DNA of 64,000 nucleotides, taken from the NCBI RefSeq assembly GCF_028502605.1, contig NC_079237.1:2542001-2606000 (forward strand), read 5' to 3'. The notes beneath the pieces are model-generated. The model had not been told where the DNA came from. It searched no databases and worked only from the letters and a program-made list of their open reading frames with translations. Within the stretch, counting starts at the first letter, position 1; each line of letters starts with the position of its first letter. Both the position numbers and the translations under genes were made by a program. The DNA comes from Trichoderma breve. Taxonomy: Eukaryota > Ascomycota > Sordariomycetes > Hypocreales > Hypocreaceae. Shown piece after piece: positions 33,811-45,023 of this stretch.

Positions 33811-36582
33811 CTAGTACTCCATCGGTCTGTCCTCCAGGGTCACGCCGCGAGGGCTGGTCTCCCTTGGGGGAGTGGCGGGATCGCCGCCACCAAACTTGGC
33901 CGCGGCTCCCCTACCCAGGCTGTCACGTTTCTCCAAGCCCGGCTCGGGCTCGACCTCTGACTTGAGGGGAGATCCATTCGTGGCGTCTGGGGGACTGGTG
34001 CTGCCATCTGGTGCAGGAACCTCCAGGCTGGATCGCTTAATGGCATTCAGACTGCCAAGACTGCTGCGGTGGCGGTCCGATGAGGTTGTCGGGCTGGTCT
34101 GGATAGGAAATCGAGTCTCAGGGCCGCCGCTGCTTCGCTCCCGTCGGTGACCTCGCGGGCCAGGAGCTGGGCTGGTGGCGCGGCTTCGCGGGGCATGGTG
34201 AATCTTCTTCTCGAGCAAGGCCTTGTTCCTCTCTTCCATCAGAGCTTTCCTGTTACTTTCATCGGTACTAATCGCCCGAGGACGTCCCGGGACGGCGATG
34301 GAGTGGCTGGCAGTTGACATGCGCTTGAGCTCGCTGAAGATTGCGTCTTTGTTCGCAAACAGGTCGCGGACAAGTCGGCTCGCGTGCTTCTCTTCCATTG
34401 TGAGAGAAGTTTCTGTTCGTGGACGGAGGACGCAAGGAGCCAAAGAAGTGGCCAAGGCCGCAACGTACTCCTCATCAGCCGAAGTAAGATCAATGAGACG
34501 CGTAAAGTGGTTCATGCAAGCGTCCAATGTCGCAATGTTGGTCAATCGCAGCTGTGAAAGAGTCTGTTGAAGCACCGCAATTCGAGAGGTCTCTGACGAG
34601 TCGGTGGCCGGGGTGGTGTAAATTGTTCGAACGATTTCGTAAACGTGAGAGGAAACCAGGGAGTCTAGTAAAGGAGAGAAAGCAAATGTTAGTTTACGCA
34701 GAAATCTTTAAATGAAGCGGGCCAATGCTGTTTCTTACCAGGAAGTTCGAGTAGATAAAGCTTGAGAAGGGTCGCAACGGTTGGAATGTCAAATTCGTCG
34801 AAAACCTCGGGAGCAACTGGCTTGCCGTTGTTGATCTTTGCACGAAGCTTGTGTGTCTGGGCAAGGGGCACATCGAGCAGCCACACTCCTCGTCTCGCTT
34901 CGTCGCCCTCCAAGTCAGGGTAGTGGTTGTCGAGATAGGTCAGGATAGTGGTGATGATAATGGGCACACGTTTCTTATCGGCTCTCGCGCGTGCCTCCAG
35001 ATCAACGCCAAAAGTCTGCTCATCAACCTTGTTGTAGTAATTCTCATAGACTACGACCTTTGGAATGAAGCTTCCAGTGCGGTAGTTTTCCAAAAGATAT
35101 CGGAGATCGCCCGAGGGCTGCACAGTCTCCTGGAAAAGCATCATCTTGTCTACAGTCGACTGTAGGCTGGGAATGACGTTGCCAATGGTTCCCGTGAAGT
35201 CGAGGATGACCGTCTTGATAGCTTTCAACCGATCGAGCTCACAGCGCTCGAGAAACTTGAGGTGCAGGAAGATGAGCTCTTCCAGTTCGCAACGGAGCTC
35301 ATCGAGCTTCTGGACACCGGCCTTGTATGTCTCATCCGCCTCCTTTGCTTCGCGCTGCAATCGCTGAGGAGCGGTCTCGCCAGGCCTAGAGTTGCCGAGC
35401 ACACTCCAGCCGGACAGCAGCTCGCTCACGGTTCCAACGACGGGTGACGAGTCGCCGCCATCTGAACCCGTAGCAGGCATGGAGAAAGTCCGGCCGAGCG
35501 TCTGCTTCTTCTCGGGGATGCCCGCAAGCTGAAAGGCCTTGGGTCTCCACTGGTAGAACATCTTGGACGAATTGGCAAACGTGTTTCCGACATTTCCAAT
35601 GAGGCGCAACATGCCGTTGGAGATGAGATCCTGCCCAATTCTCTCAGCGTAACTGACGCTTGTGGTTCCCATGCTTCGCTGAAGATACTCGACGATATCT
35701 GAGCCGGCAGATGTGTTGAGATATGTGCCCAGAATGGGGACTTTGGTTTCTCCCATCTTGATTGTCGACAACATCTGGGACAGGATTTTCTTCATCTGCT
35801 CGGGTTGGTAGACATCGTCGCCAATCTCGTAGACCTCCTCGTTCTGGGGCTCTTCTTCCTTGTGAGGTTGAACCTTGATCTCGGGAATCGGCGGGGCATT
35901 TGTCTGGGCCTGCTTGGGACTGGATTCCGGGTCCTGGAAAGCAAGCTTGTTCTCCTCTTCCAGGTCTTCCACCAGTCGGCACTTGTTGAAATAGTTTGAC
36001 CGTAGCTTTTTGACCACCTCAGCTTGTTTGTCGTGCGCCTTGATTCGCAGCTGGAGAACATCTTGAGAATCCTGAATACGAGTCTCGTGAGCATCGCACC
36101 ATCGAGAAAAGGGATTGACGACTAAATCGCGGATGCTCTGGGCAATTCGGATGTGACTTTGAGAAGCCTCCTGCATCTCCGCTCGCATGCCATCGTAGGC
36201 CTACACATTTCGAGAGTCAGCGAAACCATTGCCTAGTCAATACACCAACGCTAACCGCAGCGGCGCAGCTTAGATCCAACTTGACTGACTGACCTTGCGA
36301 ACAGTGGCGCCGTCATCTCGAGAGAAGCCGCCGGTCAACTTGTCTGCGGCCGGCGCAATTTCACTGAGACGCTGTCCATACGCTTCTTCGGCCTCGGCGC
36401 GCAATCGGGCTATGGTAAGCACCTGGCGATCTTCCACAACACCCTGCTGCAGCTTGCTGAAGAGGACACCCAGTCCTGATGACGGTTAGAAAAGGACGAC
36501 GGCAAGCACCTGCGCAGGGTCGGGGATTCAAAATACCAGCAGCATAATCGTTCGACCAGAAGGAATCGGCGAATCCAGGCAT
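33811..36582 (-). CDS. RGD2: F-BAR/DEP/RhoGAP protein, Rgd2-like
   Basis: Four exons (36582-36537, 36475-36294, 36200-34739, 34664-33811), 847 residues. The start MPGFADSFWSNDYAAGLGVLF begins an F-BAR domain, which is interrupted by a DEP domain at about 231-300 (VPILGTYLNTSAGSDIVEYL ... FYQWRPKAF) and resumes at about 365-435. A RhoGAP domain follows at about 465-660 (FGVDLEARARADKKRVPIII; FDIPTVATLLKLYLLELP-DSLVSSH; EYVAALATSLAPCVLRP). The C-terminus is Ser/Pro/Arg-rich and disordered. This F-BAR-split-by-DEP layout is that of yeast Rgd2, a GAP for Cdc42/Rho5 at membranes. At the place of the arginine finger the sequence is GVWLLDVPL, with no Arg at the canonical position, so GAP activity is uncertain. 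All joins keep frame. Confidence 0.85.
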
Positions 36583-39103
36583 CGTTATCTATTCGGAGTC
36601 CGACCGTTGAACCGTGGGAGCATGCGATAGCTACGTCGTACTGCTGCCGAGGGGCTATTTCGAAAGGGGGGGGTTCTTCACTCGCTAGCGAGTTATGGAG
36701 TTGAAAAAAAGACTTCCAGCAACTCGATTATCGCAACGATGAGGAGGTCCTAACACAGCCAGGAACACCCGCAAGAAGGAAAAGAAAGAAGAAATAGGGG
36801 CGCCAAAAATGTGACAAAGGAGAAGACACAAAATCAGCGCGCCGGGGGTCGTAACACGAATTGGAGCGGTGGCAACGAAGATCCGGGCAGTCGAGTCGAA
36901 GTTGCGAAGAGGAAAAGATAAGATATGGTATTAGCAGAAGCAGAAGCAGAAGCAGCGAGAAATAGAAGACCAAGGCTGGACAAGAGCTTCGCAGAAGGCT
37001 CGAGAATAAGGAGAGGAAGTGCGCTGTGCTCCGCAGTGAGCAGATGTTAAATGCAAGCACAAAGATGGTGAGAGGCTCACATGGAGGCGGTTTGGCCGAA
37101 ACAGCTAGAGCCCAGGTACGAGGTGCCAACGGAGGTCCCCTAGCCAGCGCCTGAGGTTTAGTGGTTTAGTGCAGGGAGGAGAACGAGGCTCAGACGCAGG
37201 TAGACGCAGGTATGCATGTACATGGCGGGCTGTTAGGCGATTGGCAGGGCAATGGCCGGGCTCCCCTATTGTGGCCTGCTCCTGCTCCAGGTACCTCTTT
37301 TCCTCGAATCACCTCTGGCGGCTAGCAGACAAACAGCATCCCAAGTCTTTTTTGGCGCTGACTGTGCTATTCAAGTTTGACAGAAGCTGGACTGGACTGG
37401 ACTCCATTCGTACATGCACTGGTACAGGTACATGCCAACAGAAGTAGCATTACCCAGTAGTGGTTGGCCATTCGCTCACTAGCTGGCCAACCAGCAGTCC
37501 CGTTATTAATAGGCCGCAGTGTAGTCATGATGGTAATAATCCCACAATACGCTCGTTCTCTCTCCTCTCGTCTTCACGAGCTGGGTACGGGCGACCTACC
37601 TTGCATGTACCCGGGCGTTACTGGTTAGCGGCACCCGCCTGCAAGACTCAGGAGCAGATATCAAAAAGCAGGTACTCGTACTTGGTACTATCAAAGTACG
37701 AGTACAGCGCTTTGCATGATTCCCTGCAGCAGTTGCAGATTCTGTACGAAGCTCCTGGTTTCAGCAACGTGCTTACGCTCTTATGAAGGGACTCATGGTC
37801 ATTTCGGCATCTTGGACAGGGCACGGGCCAGTCGTATTAATATTCTGTGTCTGCCATTCTTTTCACCGTATCGTCAAATATGGTCACCGCCTCATTGCTA
37901 TCATTTCCACTGCACGAACCCCAATTGACGGCGAAATGCGCTGCTTTTTCTTGTTTTGGACCGTAATATAGCTAGCTGCCACTAGATACTACTAAGGTAT
38001 CAAGTCAGCGAGGAGGTGTTGATACCTCTAGCGACCAGAGTCAAGTGCTCTCTCTTTCTCTTTTTTAGTTTCTGTCAGTGTCAGCCACGTAAGGCCGTTG
38101 GAGTTGATGCTATTCTTAGGGGAGCGGGTCAGTCAATGACAGATTTTGCACAGTGGAAAATGCGGCCATACTTACTTGGTCGTAGGGCGAATCGTTGATA
38201 ACAGAGGGTCGGGGTGCGTGCGGTGAAGATGTGTAGATTTGCTTGTGAAGAAGTGCAGCAAGGAGATTTATTTCTATGGGCTATGCATTATTGCATTAGG
38301 TAGGAGGATAGCAAACAGCCAGTCATATCATGAGGTTTGCAGTTCGTGATAAGAGGCACGAGGAGGGATAATGTAGCAGTACTTGGCTGAGACCTTTAGA
38401 TATCAATCGAGTACCTGAGCTTGTACAGTACAGCACTAATCTCGCCGAGTTTGTGGATGCCGCGTGCATGCCATCAGGTGCGCCGGTATGCCTTGGCGTT
38501 CAGCCTCGTGGGCGGAGAACATGTGCCCTACGCTTTTGATCTCTACGGCTGTTTGTAGGTGCTTGAATGCTACTGGAAGCTGATATGTTTCTTGTTCTCC
38601 ATGAGGCTAAGGGCCATGAACGGGCCAGTACTTAATAACACTTCGTCAAGCCAATCGACGGCCAGAAGCGAGACTTGTACCTACGTTAGCACTACTTCAG
38701 ATCTACCAGCGCCGGTTCCCCCACCTTGTTCTCGCCCGTCAGCATAAGACACGCAGTCTAAGCATGTGCGGTAACTTAGCTGGAGGTTTATTGCCCAGTG
38801 AGACACAAGACAACACCAAAACACAGACAGAATACAAAATCATTCGCATGTAGTATTTCATCAAGTACTAGGTAGTTTGTTATGTGAAAAATGATGCCAT
38901 CGCAAGTAGCAGTTGCACAAGCACTCCAGATGCCGAGGCTGTTCGTCCTACGGAGTACGAGTACACACTCATCTATTATCCCGGGGCTTTAGTAAGACTC
39001 CGCGCCAAACCGCGTACTATCTTAACCAGATTGCGTATCTCGGAGATAATCATCCTCCCCTTCACTGTCGTTTCACTCGTTTCACAGCCCTCAACCGCCT
39101 CAA
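36583..39103. other. large intergenic region between divergent genes
   Basis: Separates the RGD2-like gene from the dipeptidase gene. It includes a GCAGAA tandem run (about 36930-36957, four to five units), repeated GACGCAGGTA (37193-37211) and GTACTC/GAGTAC palindromic motifs (37675-37705). I could not support any gene; the short frames lack domains. Confidence 0.5.
36930..36957. repeat. hexanucleotide microsatellite (GCAGAA)n
   Basis: AGCAGAAGCAGAAGCAGAAGCAG, with about four perfect six-base units, in the upstream region of the RGD2-like gene. Confidence 0.7.
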
Positions 39104-40648
39104 ATGGCCGCGAAATCATATACGATTCTGCCCACCGCAGAGAGGGCAGGCTACTATCAAAAGTCGCGCAAGCCAAACTACAAGAAACTCGCCGCGGGCA
39201 TCGCACTGGTCATTGCCTCCATCGGCTTGCTTTATAAGCCGGCGGTCTCTCACTATGAACGCATCTATCAACAGTCACACTCCAAGACGCACTCAGTCGA
39301 GGAGAGGGCGCGCACTATCCTATCAACTACTCCTCTGATTGGTAAGAAAATCACAGTCTGCACTTACACGTAAAGGAGATTCCAGCCCAAGGTCTAACAC
39401 ACAATGCGCTATGTAGATGGTCACGTCGACTTTCCCCTTGTTCTGCGCGGCTATTATGGCAATCATCTAGATGGAGACTCATTCACCGGCCCCTTTGAAG
39501 ATGGAACGCTCAAGGGCCACGTCGATCTCGCTCGACTAAGAGCCGGCCATGCGGGAGGTGCTTTCTGGAGCGTCTTCGCGCCATGTCCAAAGAACGGCAC
39601 AGACTTTTCGGATGCCAATTATGCTGATAGTAAGGGCTCTGTCACGCCATTTAATCACCGCGTCTTGCTAATACTGATTCTTTGCAAAAAGGCCTCCAAT
39701 TCACGCTGCAGGAGATTGACATCATGAAGAGGGTGTTTGCCGCCTATCCTGATGACTTTGCCCCTGATGTCGACGGCTCCGATGCGATTAGTGCATTCCG
39801 GGCTGGAAAGCTGATTTCCCCCTTGGGTGTCGAAGGTCTTCACCAGATTGCCAACCTGGCTGGCAACCTACGCTTGTATCGCGATCTTGGCGTAAGATAT
39901 GCGACATTGACTCACAACTGCCACAACAAGTTTGCAGACGCTGCCCTGTTGGAGAGTCCATTACGGGTAGCCCCGCCGGCTTGGAACGGTCTTAGCGATG
40001 ATGGACGCAAGTTGGTTCACGAAATGAATCGTATTGGTATGATTGTCGATCTCGCTCACGTCAGGTATGTTAAGCCCCTCCAGCTATTATATGTGAAAAC
40101 CCCTGCTCACTCTCTTATACAGTGAAAAGACAATGGTGGATGTCCTTGGCGGGACGTCATGGGAAGGCTCTAAAGCACCCGTCATCTTCTCACACAGCTC
40201 GGCCCACAGCATCTGCCCTCACCCGCGCAACGTCAAAGACCACGTCCTCCAGCTGGTAAAGAAGACCAACTCCGTAGTCATGGTCAATATTGCTCCGCAG
40301 TTCATCTCGTGTGTCGAAAGTGACAACGAGTACGGCCTTCCCGCCGACGATCCTGACAACGCCACCTTGGAAAAGGTCGCTGATCACATTACCTACATTG
40401 GAAACCTCATCGGCTATGATTACGTCGGCATCGGCACCGATTTTGATGGAATCGGATCCGTCCCCAAGGGCCTCGAAGATGTCTCCAAGTATCCCGACCT
40501 GATCGCCGAATTGTTACGACGAGGCGTCAGCGACGTGGATGCCGCAAAGATTGTGGGAGGCAATGTCATTAGGGTCTGGAAAGAGGTGGACGCTGTTTCC
40601 GCTCAACTCAAGGCCAGCGGCGCGCCCATCATGGAAGACAAACTGTAA
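39104..40648 (+). CDS. membrane dipeptidase (family M19)
   Basis: Four exons (39104-39341, 39417-39629, 39692-40064, 40123-40648), 449 residues. A single N-terminal transmembrane anchor (LAAGIALVIASIGLLYKPAV, about 29-48) follows a short basic cytosolic tail, making a type II membrane protein. The catalytic domain opens with the zinc motif DGHVDFP (His82, Asp84) formed across the first intron. It continues with LRAGHAGGAFWSVF, RYATLTHNCHNKFAD, IGMIVDLAHVSEKTM, the second histidine region PVIFSHSSAHSICPHPRN, and DYVGIGTDFDGIGSVPKGLEDVS. These are the hallmarks of renal-dipeptidase-like M19 zinc peptidases, which split dipeptides. The fungal paralogues are often extracellular or vacuolar; some belong to secondary-metabolite clusters, but no cluster genes lie nearby. 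Confidence 0.9.
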
Positions 40649-40848
40649 GCGTACCAAATATATAATATGTAGCGTTTTCTTCGTACGTTATTTTTGTCAT
40701 ATACACGTATTATACAAGGCCTGGTACATGCAGGCGATATTCTTTTTGACGCATTCCCATCCTTTGGGTTGGCTGTGAATTTTAACCTCCCAATGCTGTT
40801 CCGAAACTCCGTGCCCTCTCCACCACAACTTCAGCTCAGCCAGAAGCT

Positions 40849-41347
40849 TTAAGCCCTGCGATCTACTCTGTTGAGCTTGTTGGCGGTTGCCGTCTGTGTT
40901 CTCGTTCGCTGGCCGCGGACTGGCAGGCCCATGGCATGCCGCCTGCCTCGGTAGGATCCGATATCTTTCAATCTTCTGATGTTTTCCTGCACTTGTCTTC
41001 TTGCGTCTGTCTCAATGGACATTTGCGATAGTTCCGCTGTAAGGGAAGTGACTGTTCTCGGCGCTAATGAGCCTATTTTGGCAAGCTGGTGAATCGAGTA
41101 TTTGGCCATGATGCGGGCAGAGGTTGTCGGGCCGAGAGCGTAGAAGGATTCGAGGGCTTTCTGCTTGAGTGTTAGAGTCGAACATTGCAAATCGGACGAC
41201 AAAGCTGTGTTCCGGATCGCAGGCCTTCTTCATACCTTGACCAGCTGCCCCTCGTGGAAGCTGACTCCCAAGATGAACACCTATAATAAATTGATTAGTC
41301 TCATATGTATCTTCGGTAAAGAATCATTAGCAGGAATTGCGTACCAT
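40849..41347 (-). CDS. SWS2: mitochondrial ribosomal protein uS13m
   Basis: Three exons: 41347-41345 (the ATG alone), 41280-41236 and 41160-40849; 119 residues. Splicing gives MVFILGVSFHEGQLVK-KALESFYALGPTTSARIMAKY, then TVTSLTAELSQMSIETDARR and RLKDIGSYRGRRHAMGLPVRGQRT, the universal C-terminal signature of ribosomal protein S13. The length matches bacterial S13, and bacterial-like S13 in fungi is the mitochondrial small-subunit protein. Donors GTACGC and GTATGA and acceptors TATAG and AAGCAG are consistent. The gene is divergent from cyclophilin B with 374 bp between starts. Confidence 0.88.
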
Positions 41348-41721
41348 TTTTTATGTCTATGCCAATTGCAAGTCGCACTCTGAAAACACCCAAACGCTAC
41401 AATGCGCCAGTCTCTCTCTCTACTTGCGCACCTTGAGAAATCTCGACAAGGCCATTATGGTGTGGTGCCAGCCGGGTAAATGGTGGCTAAAATCATCCAC
41501 CTAAAAAGGCAGGCCAGGGTGCTTTCTGTGGGGCTCTCACACGCAAGCAGTTTGAAAGCGGACAAGCGGGGCAAGGCGTGAAACGGACCGCCCTGCAGTT
41601 GCGATACTAAGCAAGGTGTACCAGTATATCTGTCCATCTTTATCTTCCCGGCTCTTCTTCTCCTACATCTTGACAATACGCAAGACCGAGATCCAATTGT
41701 CACTCGTCCAGCACATTCACC
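41348..41721. promoter_or_regulatory. shared divergent promoter uS13m/cyclophilin B
   Basis: 374 bp between opposite start codons. The part before cyclophilin B is CT-rich (41630-41700). No TATA box or other gene is obvious. Confidence 0.45.
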
Positions 41722-42767
41722 ATGTTGAGCTTCAGGCGGCTCTTTACCACCGCCATCTTGTTGGTGGTGGGATTGCTCTTCTTCGTCAAGTCGGCCGAGG
41801 CTGCCAAGGGCCCCAAGATCACCCACAAGGTCTACTTTGACATTGAGCACGGCGACGAGAAGCTGGGCCGAATTGTCATGGGTCTGTATGGAAAGACTGT
41901 CCCCGAGACCACTGAGAACTTCCGAGCTCTTGCCACTGGCGAGAAGGGCTTCGGCTACGAGGGCTCTACCTTCCACCGTGTTATCAAGCAGTTCATGATC
42001 CAGGGTGGTGACTTTACCAAGGGCGACGGCACCGGTGGCAAGTCGAGTAAGGATAGCCCCAGAGACGATTCCCAAGGCGCCCGTCCTATCTGACTAACAA
42101 TTGCTGCGTCTAGTCTACGGCAACAAGTTCAAGGATGAGAACTTCAAGCTGAAGCACACCAAGAAGGGTATCCTGTCCATGGCCAACGCCGGACCTGACA
42201 CCAACGGCTCCCAATTCTTCATCACCACTGTTGTCACCTCGTATGATTGCCTCTCCTCCTCCCTCTCCTTTGGACATTGATGAGAAAAAGAAGAAGAAAA
42301 GCTAACGTAGTGTTCAACAGATGGCTCGACGGCCGCCACGTCGTTTTCGGCGAAGTCCTCGAGGGCTACGACATTGTCGAGAAGATTGAAAACGTCCCGA
42401 CTGCCGCCGGTGACCGCCCAGTGAAGACTGTCAAGATCGTCAAGAGTGGCGAGCTGGAGGTCCCTCCCGAAGGTATTCACGTCGAGCTCTAAATTTATCT
42501 TACATGGTAGACCACTCTTCAATTTTCTCCCGTGACCGGTATACTGATGAGTTTTTGGTCTTAGATTCAGAGCCCTCCGGCACGGCTAACGCACCCGGAG
42601 CCGTTGGTGATGACGTAGCTGGAGTTATCGACGCTGATGGTGCGGGTTCTGCAGGATTTGGAGCGCTCCGTGTGGTGATGTTTGCTGCTGTTGGTGCTAC
42701 CATTATCGGCCTTACTCTCCGATTCAGGAAGTCTGGCAAATCCCCCCATGAGAAGAACTTTGCTTGA
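41722..42767 (+). CDS. ER peptidyl-prolyl isomerase, cyclophilin B, with alternative C-terminus
   Basis: Exons 41722-42046, 42114-42240 and 42321 onward. A signal peptide ([27 protein letters not shown]) precedes a complete cyclophilin domain: [15 protein letters not shown] holds the catalytic Arg and Phe/Met, and NGSQFFITT and [12 protein letters not shown] hold the rest of the active site. Unspliced, exon 3 ends at 42492 with GIHVEL, a C-terminus resembling the HDEL retrieval signal; this soluble form has 207 residues. An in-frame candidate intron, 42473-42564 (GTATTC donor, CTGATG branch, TTAG acceptor), instead removes HVEL. It joins [20 protein letters not shown]..., adding a transmembrane helix ([18 protein letters not shown]) and a basic tail KSPHEKNFA, 268 residues in all. 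Proline isomerisation of secretory proteins is the family role. Coordinates span both forms. Confidence 0.9.
42473..42564 (+). promoter_or_regulatory. candidate alternatively spliced terminal intron of cyclophilin B
   Basis: 92 nt with donor GAAG/GTATTC, branch-like TACTGATG about 20 nt before the acceptor GGTCTTAG. Retention keeps the HVEL stop at 42490-42492; removal fuses an in-frame membrane-anchor exon. Intron boundaries are inferred from sequence only. Confidence 0.6.
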
Positions 42768-43183
42768 TTCATTGAAATGCGAAGCATATAAATAAATGTT
42801 AAAGATTGGTTACAGAGAGTTCTAAGCAGCTGTATTGTGATGAAATTCCATGAATTGATTGTCCAAGCTTCCAATTATAATCTATCTGTTTTTCTGTATG
42901 TTGCAGAGAACATAAGGAGTGCAACTGTCTTGAAGGCGCGGAGGTCCCCTGTCACGTGGATCGTGCAACTGTGGGAGGGAAGAAAAAAAAGTTCGAGATC
43001 CGCTTTGGGACAAGCAAAATGCTGCGTCTCGGGCTAGTACTAAAGTTTCTACTACTAAAGTTGGTGGATATTTTCATACCATAAATACAGCACAGAATAT
43101 CAACAGAAATAAGAACGATAAGAAGCAAAACTGAGAGACAAAGAAGAAGAAGAGAAGACGAAAAAAAAAGAAGCACACGAAAA
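42768..43183. other. intergenic, TRM112 upstream region
   Basis: AT-rich 3' region of cyclophilin B, then a purine-rich AAGAAGAAGAGAAGACG stretch directly before the TRM112 start. No gene seen. Confidence 0.5.
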
Positions 43184-43654
43184 ATGAAGGTTCTCAGTCT
43201 CAACTTCCTGACCTGCGCCGTCAAGGCCTGCAAGTCCTCATCCAGCTCATATCCTCTCCACCCTCAAGACGCAGAACTGGTGCAGGATGAAATCGAGCTC
43301 AACCCAGACATACTGATCAACGTGCTGCCACGCCTCGACTGGACAGCCCTGCGAACGACTTCATCAGAGGTAACGTTGTCCTACTATAACACTCATACCA
43401 AAAGGTATACTCAGAACGACTCCCCCGGTGAACTAACCCTGGAACTTTTCGAATAGCTCGGCTTTCCGCCTCTGCCTGAGCAGGCGCCTACGCAGGAAGA
43501 GCTGCGGACTGATGAGAAGACGTTGCGGGACTTGCACCACTTGTTGCTGGAGACGCAGATTTCCGAGGGGAAGCTGGTGTGTGCCAACTGCGGCCACTCG
43601 TATGCCGTCAAGGAGGGCATTGCGAACTTTTTGCTGCCGAGTCATTTGGTGTAA
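43184..43654 (+). CDS. TRM112: tRNA/eRF1 methyltransferase activator subunit Trm112
   Basis: Two exons, 43184-43369 and 43457-43654, with an 87-nt intron (GTAACG...GAATAG). The product is 127 residues. MKVLSLNFLTCAVKACKSS supplies the first zinc-knuckle cysteines (Cys11, Cys16) and LVCANCGHSYAVKEGIANFLLP the second pair (Cys104, Cys107), as in yeast Trm112. The helical part PDILINVLPRLDW-TALR lies between. Trm112 is the obligate partner that stabilises several methyltransferases acting on tRNA (Trm9, Trm11), rRNA (Bud23) and release factor eRF1 (Mtq2). The donor GTAACG is slightly unusual, but the join is unambiguous from length and frame. Confidence 0.92.
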
Positions 43655-44017
43655 GTTTTCGTGCTGCTGAAAGTCATTGAGAGGTTTCTAGGGATTGACT
43701 TGAGTGAAAAATACAGGTAGTTAAGTTACAAGGGAGGAGATTGTCATGGGATGATAGGAGTACAGGCGTTTGTTTGTTTGGTCAATAGACATGACCAAGA
43801 TGGTCGGATAGAGAAAAATTAAGATTTCATGTCTTCACTATTATGCATTTCCTGTTCACACCATTTCTGCAGAAAGTACCATGAAAATTGTATTCTTTTG
43901 ATATAATACTCGCGAAAAGCAAACACATACCCCTATACTGGAAATTAAAGAATTATTGTTACAGGATTCTCACGCATAACCTCGCTACATGATATCTTGC
44001 CGGGGGCGGCAGATGCA
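43655..44017. other. convergent 3' region
   Basis: AT-rich untranslated sequence between TRM112 and BIG1. No gene seen. Confidence 0.5.
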
Positions 44018-45023
44018 TTACTGGTTCTTCTTCTGTGCGGCAGGGCCCATGTCTTTCTCAAACGCACCATATGACACCTCAAGGCTTCCAAGAGCTCTAA
44101 TACCAACGCTAAGAATAGCAAGCAGAATAACGGCGGTGATGAGCGCCATGAAGATACCTAGATGCTGATTAGCCCATGTAAATAATCGCAAAGCGAGCAC
44201 TTCAATTCCTACCGGGAGTAAAGAACTGGTACTTCTCAAACAAGGGGAGCTTGTCCCACTCGGTGCTGTTGCCTCCCTTTGACGGCTCGTCGCTCTGAAC
44301 ATTTCTCTTCAGCTCCGTCCGGAGAGCTTCTTCGAACTCGGGTTCGTAGATGGGCTCGCCTGGGGTCGAGAAGAAGAGAAATGTATAGCTGTCGCCCTCT
44401 GTGGCCTTCTCAAGGCCTTGTGCGAGTTTATCATCTGCCGTACTATTAGCTACCGTCAAGGCTGACTGTTACAGTTCCAGAAGGACAAACCGTTGGCAGC
44501 GAATGCGGCAGCCCTGCCCTCCCAAGACAAGGGAGCCAGATGGATCTCCTCTACAGTGGCCGCCTTGCCCTGCTTAGCACAAGCAGACTTGATGTATTCT
44601 GATAGTTGTGCATCTTCTAGATTTCCGACGACCTCGTTCACAATCGATTTGCCCTTGATTCGCTCGTCATCGACGACTTTGCAGAGATGCGGCATCACGC
44701 AGCCACTGGACCGACGGATGTCTTGGGTGTTCAAGCCAGGCTGGGAGACAATGAGGTACCGATCGGTTGGGCACGTCGACAGCGCATCTTTGGTGAAGCC
44801 CAGCACTGAAGAGCTGGTTTGAATCGAATCCGCGCTGGGGGCCTTGGCAAAGCTATGATGTGAATCTGGTCAGCGCCTCCAGCTCATATCAAGAGCATCA
44901 TATCAAGGATATCGGTGATAAGGCATACGACGACGTTGACAAAAGAATCCATGGCGATGAATCGAAAAAGGCGTTTGCCGCGCCGGAAAACGCCAAAAGG
45001 CTCGCAATCGTCTGGAAATGCAT
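44018..45023 (-). CDS. BIG1: BIG1/VOA1-type ER membrane protein
   Basis: Four exons (45023-44929, 44852-44491, 44434-44213, 44157-44018), 272 residues. Signal peptide MHFQTIASLLAFSGAANA is followed by the family opening FFDSSPWILLSTSSFAKAP, with the codon for Ser split by intron 1. The lumenal domain has CPTDRYLIVSQPGLNTQDIR. The closing part, KYQFFTPG-IFMALITAVILLAILSVGIRALGSLEVSYGAFEKDMGPAAQKKNQ, is the single transmembrane helix and KKxx-like basic tail typical of fungal BIG1 and the related Ac45/VOA1 V-ATPase assembly proteins. Big1 in yeast is an ER protein needed for beta-1,6-glucan synthesis; whether this one serves cell-wall synthesis or V-ATPase assembly cannot be told. It is divergent from RRP17, 361 bp apart. 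Confidence 0.85.

Noticed and set aside
36728..37129. 133-codon minus-strand frame with hydrophobic Leu/Phe runs
   Set aside because: Arises from CT-rich promoter sequence; no domain, no splice partner.
42247..42492. Separate small ORF starting inside the cyclophilin B intron
   Set aside because: It is simply the last cyclophilin exon read through the intron; frame and motifs ([12 protein letters not shown]) show this.
42504..42767. Independent small membrane protein gene directly after cyclophilin B
   Set aside because: Possible, but the in-frame splice site after MVDHSS...VL and the lack of its own promoter space make an alternative cyclophilin exon the better reading.
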